From positions 930,001-994,000 of the forward strand of contig NZ_SJSL01000002.1 in assembly GCF_004331695.1 (NCBI RefSeq): DNA of 64,000 bases, given 5' to 3'. Below the pieces are notes generated by a model, which saw only the letters and a list, made by a program, of their open reading frames with translations, was not told where the DNA came from and searched no databases. Shown here one piece after another: positions 16,513 to 24,644 of the stretch. The translations under genes were made by a program, and so were the position numbers. How positions within the stretch are numbered: position 1 is the first letter of the stretch; the number at the start of each line of letters is the position of its first letter. The stretch comes from Pedobacter psychroterrae. GTDB taxonomy: Bacteria; Bacteroidota; Bacteroidia; Sphingobacteriales; Sphingobacteriaceae.

Positions 16513-17727
16513 ATGAGAAAAATTTATCTGCATGTGATCATGCTTTTTCTGGGTGTTTTAGGCGCTCAGGGGCAAATTAAAATAAAACCGGAGGCTGCTG
16601 ACAGCAATAGCTACCAGAGCCGAAAATTAAAGATGGATGAGATCAACTTGGTATCTGCTTATTATAACCAGACCGGAAATAATTCCGCTGTTACCGGTGG
16701 CATTGGCACGGAGAAACTAACTGACTTTGCCAATACGATTGATGTTCAGCTGTCTAAATTCAATAAAAAAGGCCGGAAAAATACGTTTTTGTTCGAACTG
16801 GGCATTGATCACTACAGCTCTGCATCGTCTGATAAAATAGATCCAAATACGATTTCTTCGGCTTCAAGTGCGGATAACCGGATTTATCCTTCACTGAACT
16901 GGACACAGTCCAATGAGTCTACGGGTAATTCCTTCGGATTTACTGGATCTTATTCGGGTGAATACGATTACCAGTCCATCGGTGTAGGATTTAATTTGAC
17001 GCGTTTATCGAAGAACAAAAACACCCAGTTCGATTTTAAACTTCAGGCTTTTTTAGACACATGGACAGTGATACTGCCCATAGAGCTGCGGACAGTCACC
17101 GGTAACGGGCACGAGTCCAAAAGTGAGGGTGCCAGCCCCCGCAATTCATTCAGCTCTTCGTTTTCTCTTTCCCAGGTCATTAACCAGAAGCTTCAGGCGG
17201 TCATCGTAGTGGAGCCATCCTTCCAGAAGGGTTTACTGGCGACCAAATATCAGCGTGACTATTTTACGGACGGCTCCCTCCAAGCAGAGACGCTCCCGGA
17301 TCAGCGGTTCAAACTGCCGATCGCAGCACGGCTGAATTATTTCGCAACAGATCACATTTTGGTCAGGACGTTTTACCGTTACTACATAGACAACTGGGGG
17401 ATCAGGGCACATACCGCTGAACTGGAAGTTCCGGTAAAGCTGAGTTCTTTTATCTCCATCAGTCCTTTTTACCGCTATAATACGCAGGAGGGAACGCGCT
17501 ACTTTGCAAGTTACGGACAACACACTCCTGGTACTACTTATTTCACCAGTGACTATGACCTTTCAACTTTAAACAGCGATTTCTACGGTGCAGGTATCCG
17601 ACTGGCCCCGCCGACAGGAGTATTTGGTATGCAGCGCGTCAGTCTTCTGGAATTGCGTTATGGACATTACAGCAGATCTACGGGACTGGTCTCTAATGTC
17701 ATTTCGTTAAACCTTAAAATAAGATGA
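16513..17727 (+). CDS. DUF3570 outer-membrane beta-barrel protein
   Basis: This 404-residue protein has a cleavable signal peptide (about residues 1-20, ending GAQGQ) and a body of alternating aromatic and polar beta-strands. It ends LVSNVISLNLKIR, consistent with an outer-membrane barrel. Composition, length and position after DUF4266 identify it as DUF3570. With thioredoxin-like, ApbE and DUF4266 it forms a conserved four-gene redox module whose biochemical role is not established. Confidence 0.85.
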   Translation: MRKIYLHVIMLFLGVLGAQGQIKIKPEAADSNSYQSRKLKMDEINLVSAYYNQTGNNSAVTGGIGTEKLTDFANTIDVQLSKFNKKGRKNTFLFELGIDHYSSASSDKIDPNTISSASSADNRIYPSLNWTQSNESTGNSFGFTGSYSGEYDYQSIGVGFNLTRLSKNKNTQFDFKLQAFLDTWTVILPIELRTVTGNGHESKSEGASPRNSFSSSFSLSQVINQKLQAVIVVEPSFQKGLLATKYQRDYFTDGSLQAETLPDQRFKLPIAARLNYFATDHILVRTFYRYYIDNWGIRAHTAELEVPVKLSSFISISPFYRYNTQEGTRYFASYGQHTPGTTYFTSDYDLSTLNSDFYGAGIRLAPPTGVFGMQRVSLLELRYGHYSRSTGLVSNVISLNLKIR

Positions 17728-17771
17728 ATCAACTATTAAAACTAATTACTTATATAACTAACGCATTTACA

Positions 17772-18536
17772 ATGAGGATTTCCGAAATAAGGCGCGAGTT
17801 TTCAATTATTTCATTTCTATTCACACTGGTTGCATCGAATTGTGCTGCCCAGAACAAAGACAGTTTAGCGGCCTCCGGTTATCATCCAAAAGCTGCTGCT
17901 TTCGTCTTTCCTGCAGCTTTTATCGGTTATGGTTTAGTATCACTTGCCGGGAAGAATCCAGTTAGAAGCCTTGATTTGACCACGGAAAATGAGCTCCAGG
18001 AAGATCATCCACTTTTTGCTGCGCATGCAGATAACTACCTGCAATTTGCCCCGGCTGCTGTAGTATTTGGATTACACCTGGCCGGAGTTAAGACGCGGCA
18101 CCGGATAGGGGATGCCGTAGGAATTTATCTGATGTCCATAGCCATCATGACGGGCTCCGTAACTGCGATGAAGCACATCACCAAAAGGGAAAGACCCGAT
18201 CATTCGGTGTTTAATTCCTTTCCTTCGGGACATACAGCAACAGTATTTGCTTCGGCAGAATTTCTGAAGCAGGAATATGGTGAGCAGTATCCCTGGTTGG
18301 AATATGCCGGTTACGCGGTAGCTACTACAACGGGTGCATTAAGGATGTATAACAACCGTCACTGGCTAAGCGATGTCGTTGCTGGCGCCGGATTTGGAAT
18401 ATTGTCAACAAAGCTGAGTTATATTCTGTATCCCCAGGTAAGAAAACTCATAAACGGAAGGCATAGCTTTGCATTTAATTTGATGCCATCTTATCGAGAC
18501 GGAAAGGCTGGTTTTTATTTATGTGGTAATTTTTAA
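17772..18536 (+). CDS. PAP2-superfamily phosphatase
   Basis: This 254-residue membrane protein has a signal segment ending near CAAQ, and the three PAP2 motifs: KRERP near residue 140, FPSGHTA, and NNRHWLSDVVAG. It probably dephosphorylates a lipid phosphate or pyrophosphate, such as phosphatidate or undecaprenyl pyrophosphate, at the periplasmic face. An in-frame ATG at 17724 overlaps the DUF3570 stop, but the signal peptide reads best from ATG 17772 (MRISEIRREFSII). The short spacing suggests co-transcription with the redox cluster. Confidence 0.87.
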   Translation: MRISEIRREFSIISFLFTLVASNCAAQNKDSLAASGYHPKAAAFVFPAAFIGYGLVSLAGKNPVRSLDLTTENELQEDHPLFAAHADNYLQFAPAAVVFGLHLAGVKTRHRIGDAVGIYLMSIAIMTGSVTAMKHITKRERPDHSVFNSFPSGHTATVFASAEFLKQEYGEQYPWLEYAGYAVATTTGALRMYNNRHWLSDVVAGAGFGILSTKLSYILYPQVRKLINGRHSFAFNLMPSYRDGKAGFYLCGNF

Positions 18537-18565
18537 TTTATTTGATAAACTTAACAAATACAACA

Positions 18566-19015
18566 ATGATCAGGAAAGTACTATTTGCCATTGCCATATT
18601 ATTAGTAGTTATACAATTGTTTAGGCCAGAGAAAAATACCTCTAGCTCAGTATCTCCCAATGCGATGGATGTTCATTATGCAATTCCTAAAGAGATTGGC
18701 GCGCTGCTTCGGACCAGTTGTTACGATTGTCATTCTAACAATACCGTTTATCCATGGTATAGTTATATCCAGCCCTTTGCCTGGTGGCAGAAAAAACATG
18801 TTATTGATGGCAAAAAAGAAATAAATTTCGACGAGTTCTATAGCTATGATGCTAAAAAGAGAAAGCATAAGCTAGATGAAGTCGTGGAAATGATCCAGAA
18901 AAATGAAATGCCCTTAGGTTCCTATACTTTGATCCACAGAAAAGCGGTACTGTCCCCTCACGATAAGGAAAAGCTTATCTCCTGGGCACGGGAACTTCAG
19001 AAAACCATTTATTAA
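18566..19015 (+). CDS. Haem-binding domain protein with CxxCH
   Basis: This 149-residue exported or membrane-anchored protein has an N-terminal hydrophobic segment (about residues 2-17) and a c-type haem site CYDCHSN. A WYSYIQPFAWW motif follows, typical of the haem-binding domain Haem_bd (PF14376). A TTG at 18542 keeps the frame open, but ATG 18566 (MIRKVLFAIA) is the natural start. It likely carries one covalent haem outside the cytoplasm and may take part in electron transfer. Its partner is not evident. Confidence 0.85.
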   Translation: MIRKVLFAIAILLVVIQLFRPEKNTSSSVSPNAMDVHYAIPKEIGALLRTSCYDCHSNNTVYPWYSYIQPFAWWQKKHVIDGKKEINFDEFYSYDAKKRKHKLDEVVEMIQKNEMPLGSYTLIHRKAVLSPHDKEKLISWARELQKTIY

Positions 19016-19021
19016 TACCTT

Positions 19022-19726
19022 ATGAAAGTGAACAATGACTTTGTCGAAAAACATTATGTAACCCGCATGGGTTGGCTCAGGGCCTCAGTTCTTGGGGCTA
19101 ATGATGGAATCCTTTCAACCACAAGTATAGTGATTGGCGTAGCTGCAGCCTCAGCGGATCGAAATGCCATTATACTGGCCGCCCTTGCTGGGCTTATTGC
19201 AGGTGCTATGTCTATGGCTGCGGGCGAATACGTTTCTGTCAGCTCACAGGCAGACAGCGAAAGTTCAGACTTAAAAAGAGAGCAGGAGGAACTGCTGGAA
19301 ATGCCTGATTCAGAATTGGAGGAGCTTGCCGAGATCTATGTATGCCGGGGACTCGATTTGGAACTTGCTCATCAAGTTGCAGTTCAGCTAACCAGACATA
19401 ATGCACTGGAAACCCATGCCAGGGATGAACTGGGAATCAATAAAATAACTACGGCCAGGCCTTTGCAGGCAGCGCTAGCTTCCTTTGGATCGTTTATTTT
19501 TGGCGCGCTACTTCCGTTTGGAGTTTCTGTTTTAGCGCCGCTACCTTACATGGTTTATATGCAATATGTACTCTCCATTGTTTTTTTAATTATCCTGGGC
19601 GCAATAGCCGCTAAAACAGGTGGTTCAAATATTCGCACTGCAGTGTTGAGAATTGCCTTTTGGGGGACAGCAGCGATGGCTGTAACTGCGCTGGTGGGGC
19701 ACCTGTTCAGCGTAAGTGTGTGTTAA
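19022..19726 (+). CDS. VIT1/CCC1-family iron/manganese transporter
   Basis: This 234-residue membrane protein carries GANDGILSTTSIVIGVAAA near residue 27 and AGAMSMAAGEYVSVSSQ near residue 62, the VIT1/CCC1 signatures, with a charged metal-binding helical hairpin in the middle (about residues 85-150) and five predicted helices. Family members move Fe2+ or Mn2+ out of the cytosol. The gene follows the haem-binding protein gene by 6 bp. The ion is not determined from sequence. Confidence 0.9.
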   Translation: MKVNNDFVEKHYVTRMGWLRASVLGANDGILSTTSIVIGVAAASADRNAIILAALAGLIAGAMSMAAGEYVSVSSQADSESSDLKREQEELLEMPDSELEELAEIYVCRGLDLELAHQVAVQLTRHNALETHARDELGINKITTARPLQAALASFGSFIFGALLPFGVSVLAPLPYMVYMQYVLSIVFLIILGAIAAKTGGSNIRTAVLRIAFWGTAAMAVTALVGHLFSVSVC

Positions 19727-20159
19727 ATTTATCCCGGTATCAAAAATAGGAGTCATGTATTCAATTATGCCCGCTCCGCATTTTCGGCCTGCGAAACCTT
19801 CGGTTCTCGCTTGGGTGTTTACGAGAACGGCACTTTCAATAAACAAAACTCGTAGTTTTTATAGGCACTGCATCTTACTGACTATTCAGTTTCATTTTAA
19901 AATGTTCAGCTACAGCATGGTGCATATTTGAACATAAAAATTAGCATTTACAGTTCATTAGTAATACAAATTTTAACTACATTTGTAACAGTTCATTGAT
20001 AATTAGTATTTAACACAAAATCTAAAGGGTAATAATTAACTAAAGCACATGAAATTTTATGTGCCCTATTAGGCTCCCTTACTTGATTTTAAAAATATAA
20101 GTGATTAATAATCATGATTTTATAATGTTGGTTCGGCGTCCTGCCACCCCGACGAAAGC

Positions 20160-20198
20160 TAAAGCCTTTTCTGCAAAGCAGAAGAGGCTTTTTTTTAT
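20160..20198 (+). terminator. Rho-independent terminator
   Basis: The stem AGCCTTTTCTG pairs with CAGAAGAGGCT across a CAAAG loop and is followed by a run of eight T. This is a strong intrinsic terminator on the plus strand. It lies 430 bp after the VIT1-type gene, so it may end a vanished gene or a long 3' UTR. Confidence 0.7.
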
Positions 20199-20416
20199 CG
20201 CGTTGTTAGAATTAAAGAACAACAAAACCGGCTTGATACTGAGTATAAAAGGCAAGAAACTAACTCAAAAATTTGTTAGAACTCAGACTAAAATTTTTGC
20301 GAGGGTATAATTAACTAAAATGGACGAAGGAAAATTTTAATGTTGGTAATTCTATGCTCGCAAATGGAGTTCAATAAATAGCAAATTATGGTAAAGAGTA
20401 TCGATGTATTATAAAA

Positions 20417-20424
20417 TACATTTG
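20417..20424 (+). promoter_or_regulatory. Bacteroidota -7 element (TACATTTG) upstream of GH36-like gene
   Basis: TACATTTG is a perfect TAnnTTTG match about 70 bp upstream of the start codon at 20495. A clear TTG -33 element was not seen, as expected for an activated promoter. Confidence 0.5.
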
Positions 20425-20494
20425 TACTAAACCATTTATAAACCGTAGGTAGAGGCGTCCTTATCATCTCAATCTATAATTCGCTAGTTATGCC

Positions 20495-22402
20495 ATGAGA
20501 AAATTTCCCTCTAAAAAAATCATTAGTCTTTCTAAACTAACTATATGCCTGTGGGCTTTTTTAATCATAACTATTCCACTTTCTGCGAGCGCTCAAATCA
20601 TTCAAGTAGGCAATTTAAAGGTTAACGTTGAAGGGAAAGATGATCAATTTAGAAGGAGTTTAAGTGTAAGGCTGGTAGCACCTGGAATTAATGAACTCAC
20701 CATTAGTTTGCAGGCAGTTGGCTTGGCTATTCCAAAACCTATTGTGGTTACATTTAAGCAACCATCGATAGATATTCAGAGTTATTTAACACCGCACGGT
20801 GTGAATGCAAGCGAGACATCTTCATTATATGACTACGAGCTTTCTAGAATGATCCCAGTAAGTTATGATGCAAAAACAAAGTTTACCTCTGCAACAATGG
20901 ATCAACCAAGTATGACATTCTTTAATACAAATAGTCAAAATAGATTAACCATTGCTGCATCCGAGTTAATTTTCCCTGTAACTTTTAATGCTGGAGAAAA
21001 TGAGCAAGACGGCGTCGGATTTGACTTAAAAATTGGTTTGTTTGAATATGTAAAGAAGCCGATGGAGGCGTATACTTTTAAGTTTAGGTTCGACACTAGA
21101 AATATACATTACAATCAAGCACAAAGAGATTTACTAACGTGGTGGAAGGCCGTGCATAATTTAAAAATTGCTAAGGTGCCGATTAGCGCGCATATGCCGT
21201 TTTATTGCACTTGGTATGCGCTAAAGGCAGATGGCGTGAATGCAAAAAATATAGAAGAACAAGCCAGATTAGCAAGGCAGCTGGGTTGCGAGACAATTAT
21301 TGTAGATGATGGCTGGCAAAAAGCCCAAGACGCTAAAGCAGGATATTGTTTGTACAATGGGGATTGGGAAGTAGATACGATAAGATTTACAGATTTTAAG
21401 GCTCATGTAAAAAAAGTACAATCAATGAACATGAAGTATATGCTTTGGGTTGGACCAAGTATGATAGGAGAAAAATCTAAGATCTACGAGGAATTAAAGG
21501 ATAAAATGCTATATAGGGCAGATTGGGCAAAAGCTTGGGTTGCAGACCCTAGATTTCCAGAAGTTAGAAAATATTTAGCCGAACGCTTGATTACATTAAT
21601 GAAAGAAACAGGTATTGATGGGTTTAAAATAGATTTTATGGATCTTATGAATACGAGGTACGCTGGTAAGAATTTGGCCCAAGGAAATGGTCGTGATTAT
21701 GAAAGTGTGGAAGAAGCGACGGTGAAATTGTTGTCAGATATTCATGCTGGTTGCTCAGCATTGAATCTGAACGTTTTAATAGAGTTTAGACAATTTTATA
21801 CAAGCCCGGTTATGCAGCAATTTGCCAATATGTTTCGTGCAGTAGACTGCCCAAATGACGTAATGGAGAACAGGACACGCACCCTAGATACTAGAAATTT
21901 AAATTATCAGGTTATCCATGCCGACCCCCTAGCTTGGAATGAAAACGAAAACGTTCAAGCTTCAGCTTTACAGTTGTTACATACTATGTTATCAGTACCA
22001 CAAGTATCTACTGATTTAACTAAAATGAGTACCGAGCACCTTAAGATGCTTACTTTTTTACTTAAACAGTGGCGGACTTTTAGCATAACATTAACTAGGG
22101 GAGAGGCGTTTAATTATGGGGCTGATTCTCACTATACTTGGTCCGAAACTTCCTTAAAAGACCAAACTGTAGTCGTAGCTTACCAGCCCACTATTTTGAG
22201 TCCCAAGAAGTTAGAGAAAAATGCATTGATGATAAACGGAACTCATCAAGATAAATTAGTACTCGATTTAACTAAGAACTTTGGTGTTAGAACCATTATG
22301 GTTTATACTTGTACTGGGGAGTTGGTTAGGAAAGAGAAGATAAGTTTAAATGGATTAGTAAAAATTAAGGTGCCCGCTTCTGGGATTATCAGGGTTTTAT
22401 AA
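20495..22402 (+). CDS. GH36-like (clan GH-D) glycoside hydrolase
   Basis: This 635-residue secreted protein has a signal peptide (residues 1 to about 34, ending SASAQ), a beta-sandwich N-terminal part and a TIM-barrel. The barrel carries IIVDDGWQ (about residue 268), MLWVGPS, and GFKIDFMDLM with a probable nucleophile Asp. FRAVDCPND holds the probable acid/base Asp. These are hallmarks of alpha-galactosidase-type GH36/GH27 enzymes. In this locus, next to GH10 and uronate genes, it probably trims an alpha-linked side chain. Galactose is the default, but another alpha-linked sugar is possible. It appears to head the hydrolase operon. Confidence 0.82.
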   Translation: MRKFPSKKIISLSKLTICLWAFLIITIPLSASAQIIQVGNLKVNVEGKDDQFRRSLSVRLVAPGINELTISLQAVGLAIPKPIVVTFKQPSIDIQSYLTPHGVNASETSSLYDYELSRMIPVSYDAKTKFTSATMDQPSMTFFNTNSQNRLTIAASELIFPVTFNAGENEQDGVGFDLKIGLFEYVKKPMEAYTFKFRFDTRNIHYNQAQRDLLTWWKAVHNLKIAKVPISAHMPFYCTWYALKADGVNAKNIEEQARLARQLGCETIIVDDGWQKAQDAKAGYCLYNGDWEVDTIRFTDFKAHVKKVQSMNMKYMLWVGPSMIGEKSKIYEELKDKMLYRADWAKAWVADPRFPEVRKYLAERLITLMKETGIDGFKIDFMDLMNTRYAGKNLAQGNGRDYESVEEATVKLLSDIHAGCSALNLNVLIEFRQFYTSPVMQQFANMFRAVDCPNDVMENRTRTLDTRNLNYQVIHADPLAWNENENVQASALQLLHTMLSVPQVSTDLTKMSTEHLKMLTFLLKQWRTFSITLTRGEAFNYGADSHYTWSETSLKDQTVVVAYQPTILSPKKLEKNALMINGTHQDKLVLDLTKNFGVRTIMVYTCTGELVRKEKISLNGLVKIKVPASGIIRVL

Positions 22403-22442
22403 CTCAAGGCTAGGGTTTGAAAACCGAATATTAAATATTGAC

Positions 22443-23975
22443 ATGAAAAATGTAATAGGAATAAAAATAGTTTTTTGGAGACTTACGCTAATTTATAGCT
22501 TACTGTTGCTTGCTTTCTGCAGCTCAGAAAATGCTTTTTCTCAAGCTATTGATACTACAAAGTATCGGGTAAGGACGGATTGGACAGTCCCTTTTCCGTA
22601 TTTAGGTTCAGTTAATGGAAAATCTATAAAGGAAATTATATCCTCTAATTGGTTAATTGGTTGTGAGACATTAGATCGAGATTATGCCAATTATGATGCT
22701 TATAAAGATTATCTGGATCCGCTAGGCATTAAGCGAATTCGCTTACAGGGTGGATGGGATAAAACAGAAAAGGTGAAGGGTGTTTATGATTGGACTTGGT
22801 TAGATCATATCATCAATGATGCAGTGGCAAGAGGGCTTCAACCCTGGGTGCAAACTTCTTACGGTAATCATAATTATGTAGATGGTGGTGGTGCAAATCT
22901 AGGAGCTGGAGTGCCTCGTTCTGCCGAAGCGCTTTTGGCATGGGATAAATGGGTGCATGCATTAGTAACTAGGTATAAAGATAAAGTGAAGGATTGGGAG
23001 ATTTGGAATGAGCCCAATTTTGGAGACAACCTTGAAAACACCCCTGAAAAAGCAGCAGCTTTAAATATTAGAACAATTGATATTATCAAAAAGATACAGC
23101 CTGAGGCAAAGGTTTCTGGATTAGCCATGGGCCATATTTCAATTCCTTATGCCGACTCATTTTTCAAATTTCTGGCTAGTAAAGGCAAGTTGAATCTTTT
23201 TGATAATATGACTTATCATGATTATTCTTACAATCCCGACGCCAATTATGGTAAGGTTGAAATGCTTAGTCAAACTTTAAAACGTTATTCCACCAAAGTT
23301 AAACTAAGACAAGGAGAAAATGGAGCTCCATCAGAGCCAAACTTGGGGGGTGCACTTGGAGATTATAACTGGTCTGAACTTTCACAAGCCAAGTGGAATA
23401 CCAGAAGGATGTTAGGCGATTTAGGTCACGACATCGAAAGTAGTGTTTTTACCATTATCGAAATTGCGTATACTGGTGGTCCAATTACCAAATTAAATGT
23501 TAAAGGCCTTATTAAATCTGATTCGACAAAGCGGGCTATCCGACCAAAAGTAGCTTATTATGCTGTGCAGAATGTGGTTTCAATTTTCGATCAAAGCTTG
23601 AAAAGAATAGAAAGCTTACATTCAACTTTTAATACAAAAGATAGTCCGTTGAATAATGAAGTCCGCTACAGCGTGGGTACCGACCGTAGTGTTTCGGTTT
23701 ATGGTTATGAAAATAAGAAATCTAAGCAGCAGCTTTTTACACTGTGGATCGATGATTTTATTCCAAAAAATACGAATGATAAAAAGAACATTAATTTCGT
23801 CATATTCAATGGTCAGATTAATGAACCCGTATATGTAGATCTAATTACAGGAAATGTTTATAAAATCCCAAACTCAAACTGGAATAAAAAAGGAGATAAA
23901 CTCACTATTACAAATATGCCAATTTATGATGCGCCAATCGTAATCGCAGATAAAAGCTTAATCAACTATCGTTAA
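22443..23975 (+). CDS. Secreted clan GH-A glycoside hydrolase (GH39/GH5-like)
   Basis: This 510-residue secreted protein has a signal peptide (about 1-33, ending NAFSQA). The TIM barrel contains IRLQGGWDKTE, then WEIWNEPNFGD (about residue 190) with the acid/base Glu after Asn, and RQGENGAPSE (about residue 295) with the probable nucleophile Glu. The N-E-P signature is typical of clan GH-A; the exact family was not resolved. In this locus it could act as a xylosidase or on a glucuronoxylan branch. It follows the GH36-like gene by 40 bp and precedes a GH3 remnant. Confidence 0.78.
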   Translation: MKNVIGIKIVFWRLTLIYSLLLLAFCSSENAFSQAIDTTKYRVRTDWTVPFPYLGSVNGKSIKEIISSNWLIGCETLDRDYANYDAYKDYLDPLGIKRIRLQGGWDKTEKVKGVYDWTWLDHIINDAVARGLQPWVQTSYGNHNYVDGGGANLGAGVPRSAEALLAWDKWVHALVTRYKDKVKDWEIWNEPNFGDNLENTPEKAAALNIRTIDIIKKIQPEAKVSGLAMGHISIPYADSFFKFLASKGKLNLFDNMTYHDYSYNPDANYGKVEMLSQTLKRYSTKVKLRQGENGAPSEPNLGGALGDYNWSELSQAKWNTRRMLGDLGHDIESSVFTIIEIAYTGGPITKLNVKGLIKSDSTKRAIRPKVAYYAVQNVVSIFDQSLKRIESLHSTFNTKDSPLNNEVRYSVGTDRSVSVYGYENKKSKQQLFTLWIDDFIPKNTNDKKNINFVIFNGQINEPVYVDLITGNVYKIPNSNWNKKGDKLTITNMPIYDAPIVIADKSLINYR

Positions 23976-24023
23976 TAATAGTATTGATATTCCTATATAA
24001 GTGACATCATTTAACTTGCTAAC

Positions 24024-24484
24024 ATGAAGCATTTACATATAAAATTTGCCTTTTTGATTGTTTTCTTATCCCTTGTCGGAAAAGCACAACAGAAAACTTC
24101 TTTATACAAAAATCCAAAAGTTGCAACCCATTTACGGGTAGCAGACTTACTAAAAAGGATGACAGTTAATGAGAAAATAAATCAATTGCTATCCCATTTG
24201 GATGCAAATGCTAAAAATTTGAATGAGAATCTGTTAGCTAACGCTACTGGGCTCAATTTATTAAAGGATGGCTACGGAATCATTCAGCCATTCGACGTAT
24301 CTAGTGGTGCAAATTTTAAACTATTAAAAGATATTGTTAAGAACGACGCTTCAATTTTGCCATTCATAGACCAAGCGGTGGCTAGGGTGCTACACTAAAA
24401 TTTAATTTAGGGTTGTTCGAAGATAAATTAGCGTATTGGGGAATTAACAGAGGGTTTGAGGTTGAGACTGGAGTTTTGATCTGA
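24024..24484 (+). pseudogene. GH3 glycosidase remnant (internally deleted, frameshifted)
   Basis: An open frame from 24024 encodes a signal peptide and the GH3 start VADLLKRMTVNEKINQLL. It then jumps to the end of the GH3 TIM-barrel domain, LPFIDQAVARVLH, before a stop at 24398. Directly after that stop, another frame reads KFNLGLFEDKLAYWG, the normal continuation of GH3 proteins. About 600 residues of a typical 750-residue GH3 beta-xylosidase/glucosidase are missing. The piece up to 24398 might still be translated but cannot be active. The 160 bp that follow hold no gene. Confidence 0.8.
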
Positions 24485-24644
24485 TGATTGGAAGTTCGGT
24501 TGAAGATATTTGGCTAAAAGGAGTATTAGAAGCAAAATAGCTAGTAATATTTTGGCAATACGAAATGGTCGTAAAGATTTTTGAAGATGTTAAATGTTAG
24601 ACTAGAAGATAGATAATTTCAAACAGATTGAAAGAAAAATTAAA

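Larger units (their letters stand above)
19727..20494. other. 768-bp gene-free region between the redox and polysaccharide regions
   Basis: No convincing gene is seen; the small open frames lack family features. It contains an inverted repeat GTTCTCG/CGAGAAC (19803-19828), a hairpin GCACAT/ATGTGC near 20045-20064, a strong terminator-like hairpin (20160-20198) and a -7 element near 20417. It marks a boundary between two functional blocks and may hold eroded sequence. Confidence 0.6.

Noticed and set aside
19716..19931. 71-codon frame overlapping the end of the VIT1-type gene
   Set aside because: It has no motif, an overlapping start and low coding character.
20101..20310. 69-codon frame containing AKAFSAKQKRLFF
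   Set aside because: The sequence is produced by the terminator hairpin at 20160-20198; no protein family is recognisable.
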